DNA of 64,000 nt. Origin: Heracleum sosnowskyi. Taxonomy: Eukaryota > Streptophyta > Magnoliopsida > Apiales > Apiaceae. This document shows, in pieces, positions 33,860 through 47,400 of the stretch. The DNA is taken from positions 84,550,363-84,614,362 of the forward strand of contig CM061239.1 of the NCBI GenBank assembly GCA_030848705.1, written 5' to 3'. Under the pieces are notes generated by a model, which was given only the letters and a program-made list of their open reading frames with translations, was not told where the DNA came from and made no database searches. Within the stretch, counting starts at the first letter, position 1; each line of letters starts with the position of its first letter. The translations under genes and the position numbers were made by a program.

Positions 33860-36800
33860 CTAGCTTATAGCCCGTGCGATGCACGGTTACTTAAATTTTA
33901 TTTATAATTATTTTGTTTATAATTGTATTTTTATTACCCATGCAACACACGATTGTTTTTTTAATATTTATATTTATATTTATTTATGAATATTTTAATA
34001 TTTAAAAGTTATTAGTTTACATGATTAAATTATTGTTAAAAAAGATTTAGGTAAAAAAATTATAGTTAAAAATTTGATATTTATTATATTTTACACACTC
34101 AATTTAATATTTGTTTATATTGAGTTATAAAAATTAGATTTTGCCAATTTTATAGTCCACATGAAATTCACAAAATAATCTTTAATTTAGTTGTAGTTTA
34201 ATAGTTCTTTTTCAATTAAAAACTATTCTAAAACTAAAAAGAGAATAAAGTGACGAAATTTAATGTTGAGAATTCTATTCGATTTAGGAAATATACTTAT
34301 ATGTAGTTTAGATTATTAGAATACCCTTTATTAACCAAATACAGTTTTTAATGTTAAATCTAACGGTTTTCACCTATCTATTTAACATTAAACGATTTTT
34401 ATTATTTTGGTATTAAATGAATTTCCTTATTTAATTACAACTATTTTTATGTTTTGACTTTTTATAAAATCCAATCATAATACAATATCTTTTAACTTAT
34501 ATCATTTTTAGATAATAACTTCTTTTTATATGATATAATCTTGATCATGTATTTTTAAAAGTATCGGATCTAACGGTTGAGAATGATCTAAGGTTTGAAT
34601 CTACTAACAACATATTAAAATTTATAGATTTTTTTGAAAAATAAGAATTTTTTCATTTTTTCTTGCAGACATATGTTATTTGATAATATTTTTTGTAAAG
34701 TACGATTTTTCAGAAAAGTACTATACTAATTGATTAACAAACTTTTAAAGTTTCAAATTTAATAATTTACAATGTATATAGGTTTAAAAAGTTTGGCCCG
34801 GAGCTGAGTCTAAAATTTCAAAATAAGGTTTTTTTTAATATGAATATAGTTCTGCTAACAATGAAATTAGGTCTCTATGAGTTCTTATAAAACAAAATCA
34901 CCATTTATGTATAATTTATTATTTAATAATAAATCATATTTGATTAGTTATGATATAAAACTTAATAAAATAGGATAAAAAATATGCACAATTTTATAAA
35001 ATTTTATCCTCGTATTATTATATTCTTTGTTGATTTGAATTTTTCTTAGATTGATTTTAATTTTTGAACATAGATTTCTAAATTTAAAATAGTTAGAAAA
35101 AAGTAATTAAATTGGTGTTAAAATAATGATGACATAATAATAATTATTAGAATTTAAATATTCACTTTATTAATTTGGGCTTTATTTTGTGTTTTAAAAA
35201 TCAGATTTTGACGATTTTACACCCCACATGAAGATAACTAAATTATCTTTAATTAAAAGATGGTTTAACAATTTTTATCTAGGTGGAATTGTCCATGGAA
35301 GAGAAAACAAAGTCACGAATTTTTTACATGGAGAATTCTATTCAATATAGAAAACTTATTTATATTTGGTATATTTGGTTTAAATTATCAAAATACAACT
35401 TTTAGAATTTAAATATAATCATGTTATTAATAAAATAAACTTTTTAAATATTTGATCTAACGATTTTCATTTATCTAATTAAGATCTAATGGTCCTTATT
35501 AATTTGGTTGTCTACGACCAAAATTTGGGATAAGATCCCTATTATGATTATTATATATAAGGATTTAATATAATAAGGATATCAAGTATATACTGATATA
35601 AGTATCTTACTAACTGCTTTTACTTTTAATGTTTCTGTTTTATTTATGGTGTAAATAAAATTTTAAAATACATTATTACTTAAAAATTATTAAATAGAAT
35701 AAAAATTATGTTATGACTATATAAAATTTTATTCTCATATTATTATATTCTTTATCGATTTGAATTTGTTCTTAATTAATTTTGATAATTTATTGAAAGA
35801 AACATAAAATTTCTATATTTAAAAGAATTAGTGGAAAAATAAATAAATTGGTGTTACAATAATAAAAAAAAATATTTATTAAAACTTAGACACTCACTTT
35901 AATATTTGGGTTCTGAGTTTTAGAAATTGAATTTTGACAATTTTATAACTCATGCAAAACTAACGAAATTATCTTTAATTTATTGATGGTTTAATAATTA
36001 TTATGTAACTTGACCAGTTGACCTACCCATAAAATAAACTGAAAAGAAAAGATGGTTAAGAAGTTTTACACAAAGAATTCAATTCAATATAGAAAACCAA
36101 TTTATAATTGATTTAAATTATCAAAACACAATTCTTAGTATTTAAATATAATCATACCTTTAATCAAATACACATTTTAATATAAGTATTATATTCAAAA
36201 TTATCGTTTATGAATATGAAACCCTCAACATTTTAATAATATTTTGATATTATCCTTTTATGTTTGTTATATGTAAAATAATATAATTATAATTTGGATT
36301 AATCGAATTGTTATGTTCCTTCAGAAAAAAAAGTGTTTAAATTTATTCATGTACATGAGTTCTCCTAAGTCTCTTATAACGTAGGGTATCATTGTAATCG
36401 ATATGAATTGTTATCTTAATATTTGGTTTAACAAATATTATCTAACTGGAACTATACATAAATTTAAGAGAAAAAATATTTAAGAATTTTTACATAGAAA
36501 AATTTTAAATTATCAAAATACACTTTTTAGTATTTAAATATAATTCTATTATTAATCAGATACACTTTTTAATATTAAATCTAACAATTCTCATCGATCT
36601 ATTTAAGATCTAACTATAATTATTAATTTGGTCGTATACTGGTCGTACACGGACCAGATCGATTTTAATTTTTTCTTAAATTGATTTTAATATTTTATTG
36701 AAATAAACATAGAATTTATAAATTTAAAAGAATTAGGGAAAAAAAATTAAATTGGTGCTACAATAATAAAAAAATATTTATTAAAATTTAGATAATAACT

Positions 36801-37219
36801 TTACTGTTTGGGCTCTTGGGCTCTATCTTGAGTTTTAGACAACAGATTTTAACGATTTTACAGCCCACGCGAAGCTTACAAAATTATCTTTAATTTAATG
36901 ATGGTTTAATTATTATTATCTAACTGGAACTATCCATAAAATAAAGAGAAAAGATAATTACGAATTTTTACATAAAGATTTCTATTCAATATAGAAAACC
37001 CATTTATAATAGGTTTAAATTATCAAAATACACCTTTTAGTATTTAAATACTATCCTATTATTAATCAAATACAATTTTTAATATTATATCTGACGGTCC
37101 TCATCGATTTGAATATTTATAGTTTTATAATCCAACGGACTGTATACTTTTGGTAGTACAGTGACCGACCAAAGTTTTGGATAAGATCTCCCTTACGCTT
37201 ATTATATATAAGGAGTTAA
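33860..37219 (-). mobile_element. Helitron-like element, copy 1
   Basis: On the minus strand it ends GCATCGCACGGGCTATAAGCTAG, split here as hairpin CCGTGC-GAT-GCACGG plus CTAG/T at 33860, and begins A/TTAACTCCTTATATATAATAAG at 37219. Internal blocks such as GATGGTTTAATAATT and AATATAGAAAACC recur several times. No Rep/helicase or other ORF. Colinear with 49904-54437. The 5' end lacks the usual TC, so the Helitron assignment rests on the 3' hairpin/CTAG end and the A/T insertion site. Confidence 0.65.
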
Positions 37220-37220
37220 T

Positions 37221-38748
37221 AAGCATTGCTAGCCAAACATGCCCTTTATTGTATTGTCAACCAACCCAAACATAGATAATTTATTAAATTTAAACGGGAC
37301 GGACGGCATGCAGTTTTTGTTGCGATACATGCATCTTTCATCCCTTGGATCTGATTCTAATTGTTTAACCTACAATTTAGATGCAACAGACGATCCTAGT
37401 CATCCTGTAAAAGAAATACAACACAAAAACAGGTATAAGTGTCTACAACCACCACCCAAAAAACATGTACAACCGTCTGGATTTTGTCATTTTTAATATT
37501 TATCATCCTCTAACTTTCTAAATAAATTATTTCAAAGATTATTGAATGATTTTCAATATATATGCAATATTTTCAGTAATAATTAAAAAATAAACTTTTG
37601 CGTTTCCAAGTTTTTTAAGGGAAGAAGTGAAAAGAAGGGAAGAAAAGAGAATAGAGTACAAAAAAAAAGTAGTTATTTCATTTCTCTAACTTGCTCCCAA
37701 GTTTTTTGTGAAGAGAAGAGAAAATTTGAATTTAAAAGGACCTAAATACATTCCAATCATCAAAAAAATGGGGAGAAAGTTTTGAAAAAAAATTGTGAAG
37801 AATTTTCTCACTGAATCATTTGCATTCTCTCTTAAAAAAAAACTCAAGAAGCACATCTATAAAAGAAAATTTCAAAAACTTATTTTCTCTTCTCTCCTCC
37901 TATTTGCAACTTGAGAGCATATCAATTCAGTATGAATAAATATATATACAAATAAATAGTTTATTACCGTAAGAAGATGCTTACAGGGAGGATCCCCATA
38001 GCCAATCGTTCTGGCCGTAAATCATTTGGTACGCATTACAGTTTTTGTATTAAAAATTTGTTTAATATTCATTACTAAATCCAGATCATGTCAGTATTCA
38101 AATAAGTGTTAGATTTAACTAAGCCTCTCTAATCCAGAGATTAAAAAAGTCATTAGGTTATTGATGCACCTTAATTTGCAGTCTTATAGGCGTTTGACCA
38201 TGTATACCACACTGGAGATTTTCAGAGTTTTTTAATTTTTAATTTTTATTAGTAATTCATTATATACACAATTTTACTACATACAGTGGTCTAAGTTAGA
38301 ACAGTTCAAATACATAGTTAGACGATAAATGGCTTCAATCCATTTCACTTGTGCACATGTCATTTTAGAGTCTATATTCTAATAGGCCTCTTGTTTTACA
38401 GTACTAGAACTCCGACCTAGCAACATGTACATCCAAACACACATGATAATGACCAGGTCATGACTCAGGTTTTCCCAGATCGCAACCAATATGAGTCCAA
38501 ATATTTTCTATTTTGTCGCTCAATATCTAATTAAAATCCTTTAACATTTGATCAGCCTAATTACAAAACATTTATAGAAAAATTAAAAAAAAAACAAATA
38601 TTTCAACACATTGTTGTCCAACACTTGCATGATTAGAAAAATATTGGCCTACACAGGCAATAGTGAAAGGCCGCTCCTAGACATCATGTATACTTTTAGG
38701 TGCAACGCCAACTGACCATATGCTTTTTCTTTTGGAAGAACCAACATG
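37221..38748. other. intergenic DNA downstream of Ubinuclein
   Basis: AT-rich, no supported gene. A 85-codon ORF at 37239-37496 has no recognisable features. The Ubinuclein 3' UTR (minus strand) must lie in the right-hand part. Confidence 0.5.
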
Positions 38749-41700
38749 CTAAAGGGATGTGTTTTTTTCTTCGCGGTGCTGTGAAATCAACTTATCTGAA
38801 CGGACATCATATTCACTCAACTCCAGTTCTGCCTTACTTTTTTGTTTCTTTCTCGCTAAGGTTTCAGTTGTCTTCATATCATTAGAATTTCCCTTTACCT
38901 TCTCTTGCTTTGGCCGGTCCATGTTCGGACCATTCACAACCATGGTGGGAATGTTACCGTTTGCATCTACTGCGGTTATAACAGAAACTACCTTGTTGTC
39001 TACTGTAGTTGCACAGGAATCAGTAATCAACTTCTCTTGCGCATACTGCGACTGCACAACAGAACTAGTTTCCCCTTGACGGGTCTCCTCTGTCTTTGAA
39101 CTCAACTTCCTTTTCATTTTCTCCTGACTCTGAAGAATTAAAGAGGGAGCAATTATAACTAATAAATAAGTATCATCACTAACTTCTAATATAGTTAATA
39201 GCATTGTATATTTGCGTGCAAGGGCAATACAAACACATAAATTCACATCACCATCTCCACACATATTCTTCTTCCTATGATGACGATTCTTACCCATTAA
39301 ATAGCTAGGTTTTTATACAAGGTTTCCAAAAATTGTACATATTAGGCTGCATTTCTTTCACGGTAAATGTTATTGTCCGTTAGTTTAAGCTCCATTTGTT
39401 TCACGATAAAAAAATTTAAAAAAACAAACAATGGTTTCAAGAAAATAAAATATTTTTCGAGGAAAATTCCATTGAAAAATATGATGAGACATTGAGACCC
39501 TCAGAAAAGACTTCCCCTTTTAAAAGGTAAACATTTTCCAAATTGAACATTTGCTCACCATTTTTCATAAATATTTTCATGATAGTCAAATAACAGAAGA
39601 TATTTTTCCAAAATTTGAGAGTTCCATTTCAGGAAAAATATTTCCAAAATCAAGCTATTTTCCAGAAAACAAACGGAGGCTTAATTAGGCTACACTATAT
39701 GCATACACTAGATAAGAATATATACCCTGAAATATAACAGACATATATTAAGATAAAATAGTTTTCAGAACATGGGCCAATAATAGGGTTGTAAAAATGA
39801 TACAACTCTTTGGTGCCTATTACATCAAAAGTAAAAAAGGATGCTGACACATCGTGTGCAAATTCTGGACTTTCTTGATCTCTTGGCCCCCTATTTTGAA
39901 AGTTATTGATCCCAACTTCTCAAAGTACCAAGTTACCATTCTTGAAGGATATGTTTACCATAGTTCTACCTACTTCTACAAGTGTCACGGGAAATACTGT
40001 CTGCTTTAAGTGAATCTTATAAATCTATTTAAAGCATCAAATCCTAGTTTGAAGAATGTAATTGCAGTTCATTTTTGTAGCCATATCAGTGCATATGGGG
40101 GTAGACTACTGATGTTGGAGGACGCTGTGGTGGACAGGGCCAACAACCTCCAATACTAGGACCATGTTTATACTTTGGAGAATAAGTCACCTTGGAACTG
40201 TTTTTTCAGCGTCTAGCAGGGACTTTACAGTTTGGCAATATGACTGTTCACAGATGCCTCCTACGTCATGACTGAGTTGACAACTAGAAACAACTGAAGA
40301 GCATGCAATATTTATTTAATGCCAGGTTTCTCAATGTCCTTCTTCCACTGCTAGCCTCACTAGTTAAGGCAAATAACACACGTGATTATCAAACCACCTC
40401 TACTCCTTAGGTCACTGATTCAAAGGGCTTCTTATCTTAAGCACCACACTTCTACTAGTCATTTCTGTTTGGAAACACTAACGCTTGCCTTATGCTCTTA
40501 CAAGAGCACATTTAAGTCGGTAATCAGTTATAGTTTATCCTACAGTTTGGGGTCCTTGTCCAACAGTTTCTATACTTGGATTGCTCTCATTCTCATGTTA
40601 CTTGACTTCAATGTAATTACATATAAACTGTATTCTATTTTAATAATGCTTTACGATATTTTTCGTCCCCTTCTTTAAACTTCATGAGTAACCTTAAACA
40701 TACAAATACATACAGAAAGTTTACTGAATGATATACCTTGTGCACAGCGTGCATTGCTTTCTTTCTGTCTTTGGACTTAATTATAGCACGTTTAATCCCA
40801 TGGTTGTCCATAAAGCCTTTCGGCCATAGTTCTGCAAGCTGCAAAAGAAACAGATTTAGCAAGAGATTTAGCAGCCTTCAGAAAGTACAAGTGAAAAATA
40901 TCAAAGCAGTCTCAATTCTTGAAATTAATTCAATTGAATGTAGAACTAAAGGGAGTGTACCAATATCCAGCTTCTAAGAAGAACTGATGATAAACACGAT
41001 TTTTATGCAGACAACTTTATTAACATTTCATTAAAGCTAGAACCTAAAGCAATTCGCATTCGCCAATACTGCAACTACTTAACATTCTCAAATGCATTTG
41101 GCGGAATTGGGAAGAATCAGCCCTAAACAGAAAACATAAAGGGAATACCTCTGCATAAAGCTTGTGTGCATGAAGTTCTGGATCTTCCTCCATCCCCTAG
41201 AACAATACGAGTACATATAAAATACACCGAAAGTAATGTGAATAAATCTTTACTTATGAATAAACAAACAGAAATAGTACTTCGGTGTAAAAATCGTAGA
41301 GGTCACAGATCTTGTCCTCTAATGCATCATCCATGCTAAACTTTCTTTTAAGGACTTCTCTATCTGCAGTAACATTTTCTTGAAAGTCATCAGATTCTCC
41401 ACCTGTCTGCTCCAGAGCCTGAAGATAAGATAATATGCGCTCGAGATTATTTGAAAGATCAATAACATTACTTTATAAATCAGGCACAGCCAGTCCAGCA
41501 GCCAAATACTAACAAATTTCCCTGATCAATTCTTTTACTATCTCTAGTACACTACACAGAAGTCGAACAAAAAAAAAGGAAGCTCGGCAATTTATGGTAA
41601 GCGCTGATTGGAATCATACCTTGGATTTGATCAAAGGGACACGAACTTTAACCATTTCACTAATCTCTTTCTTTATCTGCTGGAACCTAGAAGTTCTCTC

Positions 41701-44434
41701 CTGCTTTGCTGACAATCCCATGTCACTGAGGACTTTTAAATTTCGCTGCAGCAATAACATCTTGCAAAAGTCATTATCCATAAATGGAAAAGAGAAGCTC
41801 AAAATACTACTTATATAACTGAAATAGAATGCACTGGTTAATAGTTTACAGCTAGTGGAAGCTGGAAGGGGATGTGGGGATGGTACACTTGGGGAAAAAC
41901 AGCACCGCTGCTGCATCACTTTTTCAACCCTAACAGGTATAAATCCAATCCAACTATTGGTACAAAATATATCAGGTGAAATTTGGAACTAGGGTGCATC
42001 TTGGCTAATCTTGGGTACCAGGCCCTGTAATTACTTCCGACAGAATTAAGTTCTACTGGCTTACATGCTGAATGTAAGCTGACTACTCGTTGCTATTGTT
42101 GATTGGATGTACAAATCTGGACATCATCCAACTCAATAATCACAGGAGAAGGTTCATTGAGTATCCACTCGATAAAGTAATTAAATGTTGTTTGCCTTTT
42201 TACTTTAATAAATCTTTGTAAATGCCAATTTGACTGAGTTGGGTTGACTATTTTGGACTGTGGTTTTTTTGCTTAGTGGTGGCGACAAAAAGTACAAAGC
42301 AGCAGGAGATTTAAATTCAAATGGTAAAACGGGAATGTTGGATTTCGGTAAGCAATACATGCAGGGCCTGTAATGAGAGCTCTCAAAAATCTCAAGTAGC
42401 TTGAAATGGGATGCTTAATTAGTGACCTCACAACCAAGTCAAAGCCATGTGCAATGAACTGCTGCAAAGATTTTTATTCTGTGGAACTTTGCAAATTACA
42501 TGTCTAGAAAAATCATGGTCAGAAATCAAGCCCTTTTTACTGCTAAGCGAAATCAAGCATTTATTATATGCATAGCAAATTTAGATGCCCATATTATTTA
42601 ATAAAAATATATACATATGTAACCCCCATTAATTTGTTTCAACAGAGCAGGATAGTAGATCTAAACACAGAGTACATGCTGTAGTTCAAAACAAGTAAAT
42701 ATTACCTTTAATGTCCTCAGTTGTATCAGGTGGCCAACTATGCTCATTAAACGGTTAAGCAAATCCTTCGATATTTTTCCTTGGGTTGAATGCTGCAATT
42801 TTCCAAGTATAAAATTTTTCAATACTTATGACATCCGGATAATAAAGCCATTTAAATAATAGGGGGTGGCTGAGAGAGAGGGAAACAAATAAATGTGAAG
42901 ACATACAGTTCAAATCAGCATTAACCATCATCTATAAATAATAATTGTCATTTTAGCTAGTCTCAGTACCGCTAGTCTCGCAATTTTAGCAAGTTTAGGT
43001 TTAATTTCCGGAGGCATCCTTCTTTTGCTGGTCTGAGCCAAGTTATCAGCATCTGAAGCCTCTGTACTCGGAGGTCTCGCTGTCGTGCACATGTATAAGA
43101 AAAACAAAATATCATCAGCTCTCAACATTATCATCCTTAAAAGTTGTTATTTACTAGCTGGGTAGGCACATACATTCAGCAACCATCTTCTCCAACTCCC
43201 TGATGGCTTTCTCAAGCATTGTTGTTTTCGATTTAACACTAGAAACCTCCTTCCTTTGGACGTGCGGAACCTTCTGCACAGTTATTAAGGAAATTTTATG
43301 TAACAAAGAGTACTGAAACTTCCTTAAAAAATAACTACTACAACCTCACAGGTATGTAGATGTGTTCATTTTTAAGTGTTGCAAACAAACAAGTCATCAG
43401 AAAACCAGGCAGTTCAAGTACTTTTTATCACAACATTCCTCATTTCCAATCAAGATAGAAGAGGAAGGAAAAACAAGAGGCAATGAGGCAGCAATCTGAT
43501 AAATAATGTCAAGTCATATGCAAAGCATCGCGTAGAACTATATTTTCGATTATTTCTAATTCTGCTGATTCACCAAATGGCTCCAGATTTCTTATTAGTC
43601 ATATACTTTACCGAAGTTTTCAATTCCTTGCAACACCTCTACAAGCCACAAATAAAAACAGAAAAAGGAGACATGAAGAAATACCAGTTAAGCAATCACA
43701 GTCTCGTGAATAATAAGACGCTGATTTATGTAACCATACAGGTAACAGCTGAGGCAATAACAAACCAGTCGAGTGGTAATATTACATTACAAAGAGTAGT
43801 CTGATGAAACCCAAATTGGAAGATGTGGGTCCAGTGATGCATATAAGCCAACAAAAGTAATAACCAAGACAAAAAAAACCTCAAACTATAAGGAGATTAA
43901 TAATTAGTAAACAATCTAATTACACCAATTTACTATGAATTGCAATAAAAAGTTAATCAACTTAAACAAAAATCAAGCCCAAACAACAATTTTAAATAAT
44001 GCAATGCATACAATTAAAAAAACGGAAATCCCTTAATAATTATGGATGCATAAACTCAAGTATTTCCAAATTCAGATAGGATGGTGCAAGTCGAAATAAT
44101 TGAGACCTTTTACAAGTGAGTACAATATTCTTACAAGACACCCTCAGAGTAGAAGTAAAACAAAAATCAAAATATAGAACTAAATATGAATCCTATTATT
44201 ACTTCTATAAACTGTAAACTTCTATAGCTTTATGAGATCTAAATATTGTTGAGCTGCCTGCCATATAAAAAATTTATGTTTTCCTATTTTATAGCATGTC
44301 ACATTATGCACTATATCTATATATAATGGAAGTTCAGAGCATCAGTATCATTTGTTGTGCTCTTTCAAGTAATGCTGTTCTGCACCCTATTTGAGGCCAG
44401 ACACAATAGAGTAAGTTATTTGAATTGAAAGCAT

Positions 44435-44480
<46 letters not shown>

Positions 44481-47400
44481 ATAAACCATTTGCATCTATA
44501 TATAGGTCATTTAAGTATAATATTGTAGACGTTGCCTACGGGACAAGGCAATGAAATCTGGATAAGTGTTTATGAAGCATCTATGAAGATAGGATAGGAA
44601 TATTTTCGGGGGTTTTGGCATCTACGAAAGGGTTAGGACATGTGTGCTTTTTTAAGGTTCTAAAATATTACTAGACGGGTCTAGGAAGCTAAGGTACTTT
44701 CTAGCGGTTACTCGAATACTAATAAGATACATTTTGGTATAATTATATAAATATTTACTTGACACAATGATTTTTTATAAAATTACTTTATCACATAAAA
44801 TTGTTTATTGTTTAAAATAATAAAATCAATTAGTTATTAATTTATACTACACTAATATAATGTTGTTTCTAAAATAAATACATTGATAAACTTTAATATT
44901 TTAGGAACGTCAGGTCTAGGGAGATGTTAAAAAAATTTAATCAGCATGGCACCTTCTAGTGATCAACCCAAGGATTAATCGGACTAATCGGTGATTTATA
45001 GAAGGATCACAACATGTCAAAATCCATTGATACTTAGAATGAATATCAACTTTTCATGCTTACTTCAAAAATATTATATGATTTCAAATAATAATATCAA
45101 TCACGCATCAGACAGACCTTCAAGATAAATTGCAATAAGAACTTTTAAGTAGGGCAATAGATGTTTTGTAAAATCACTCACCAAAGCTTGCACGGGATTC
45201 CTACCCGCAGAAAAGATGCTATCAAATTGTTCACGAATTTTATTCCTTTCCCCCTGTTGAGCGGATTGCCCCACATCTTCACCACTGCCCAATGATCTTC
45301 CGTATTGGGGTTTACATTGCGCAGAAGAGATATTTCCATTTTTCATCTGATTTGACATATCAAAAAATATATTTCCATCTTTCAGTTTGCTACCATGGTT
45401 CTTTGCTGGGAGGACTCCTGCCTTGGCTTTTCCACCCTTCTCCTCTGCCAAGGCCTCACCACTTGTAACTCTCAATGAGGACTGGTGTAAAGCACTTTTC
45501 ACAGTCGCGGATTTCTTTTTGACATTGATTCCCGAAGAACCTGACTGATTCTGAACTATCATCTCTTCGCTATTTACAGTTGGAAGAGCCACAACAAGAG
45601 TTGGATATGTAGACTTTTTCTCTGTTGAAGTCGAAGACCTTCCAGCAGCTTTCTTTCCTGCCAAGTTTATATTTGGAGCATTTCCTTCGTCACTCCCGCC
45701 AGGAACTTTTGCCATATCTTTCCTTTTCCGCTTCTTTTGTTGTTGGTGTGGTGATGTGGTAGGCTCATTTCTAATAGAAAATAAAACAGAGCCAGGAGAA
45801 GAGAATTTATAAAAAATCAAAAAAAATCAAAATATCATCCTAAGAAGGAAGAAAAAACCAGAAGTCACACAAGTAAGATAGGCCCGTATGACTCTCAACC
45901 ACATAGTTAAATTTGATTTCATAATGCTCAGGATTTTAATACACGTCTTTCCAAATGAAAAATATAGATAAATAGGTCCAGATACATGTCCTAGAAAATA
46001 AAAACACACAAGATAAAAATACATACTTTGTCACTTATTAGCAAATCCAATTTGTCATATAACTTAAGTGATAATACCTAAAGTTAAGTCTAAAGTTTTA
46101 AAAATACATGATAGATAAAGAGAACAAATAAGTAGCATCCGCAGTACATTTCCAACACAACACACGTATAACCATATCTAGACTGGTCAAAATTTAGCTA
46201 ATTTGACTTGAATACTGAATTATTCTTCATTTGGTTTGGGTGATGTCGTGCAATGTTATTAGTTTGCAAGTTACTGGATAATAAGGTACGCTCAGGCTCG
46301 ATGTAATATGGACTCGTCACATGATCTTAAGCTACCCGTATCTGATGCACTGAATTCCTAAATTTGACAAGGACAAGGATGCAAGTGTGGCGATTCAAGA
46401 GCAAGAGCTTTGCAAAACTGTTAGATACCTAACTATCCCAAAAATGTTAAGGTGTTGAGGAAAGCTACTATTTGAATTTTATATGTTTAATACTCCCCTT
46501 ACTTGAAAGCCCATGTTGAAATTGAACTGAAAGCCCATTTAGGAACTCAAGAATATATCACTAGGAGCTCATCTTTTGGAACAATATGAAACCTTAATGT
46601 TCAAATAACATTCATAATATTATATAAAATACAGGTACTCCATCTAAAGACCTCTCCAAAATACTGATACCGTGTCATCTGACCAACTGTCCCAGAACCT
46701 TAACGTATTGGGGACTAATAAATATTTAACAAAAACCTAGACGTACGGTGTCCAATTCTTCAAAAAAAAAAAAACTAAGAAGAAACTGTATACACAAATC
46801 ATGTAACATACTCTTATCAAGCATGTAACTTTATAGTATATGATGATTCTTATGTTAATAATTAGCAGTTTATAGACCATATACAACTTAGTATAGTTGA
46901 TGCAGGTCAGCAAATTTTCATTTCATGAACAATTGCTCCCAAAAAGGTATACAAGAGCAGTTCACCTAGTTCAAAAATCTAACTTGGTTCATCTAAAGCA
47001 ACTCACAAGAGGTACCTAAACATATAATAGTGCATACTACGAAAACTGAGCACACCAATAGATGACAACCACAGTATTTATACACACGCACATTATGTAA
47101 AACAATTTCAGATTATAATTTACAGTTTAACACTTAAGGGCCCGGTAGCTTCTTTTATAGGTTCTGAATTTCTCCAAACATAGCCCTATGTGCTCTATTT
47201 TTCCTTTTTTCCACTTTTCCTTCTACCTCCTGCTCCACTAAAGATGAAGACACATTAATTAACCATTTAGAAACTGCCTGCATCCAAAAAGATGATATCA
47301 ACAAAACACACCCAGAGGTGGACTACTAAGTTTGGGTTTTGACTTGAGGACAGTAAAAAATACAAGAGCCTTAAGGTCATGTATTCTACTGATCTTCAAC

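Noticed and set aside
37239..37496. 85-codon ORF between Helitron copy 1 and Ubinuclein
   Set aside because: No motif, no homology I recognise, length expected by chance in this much DNA.
43577..43804. plus-strand 75-codon ORF within Ubinuclein intron 5
   Set aside because: Intronic, no protein features, no start context.
44521..45010. possible transposon in Ubinuclein intron 5 (GCCTACGGGACAAGGC, GATTAATCGGACTAATCGG)
   Set aside because: Words resemble common plant dispersed repeats but no ends or target duplication could be defined.
45101..45181. extension of Ubinuclein exon 5 to a donor at 45117
   Set aside because: It breaks the frame with exon 6; the GTGAGT donor after 45182 keeps phase 0.
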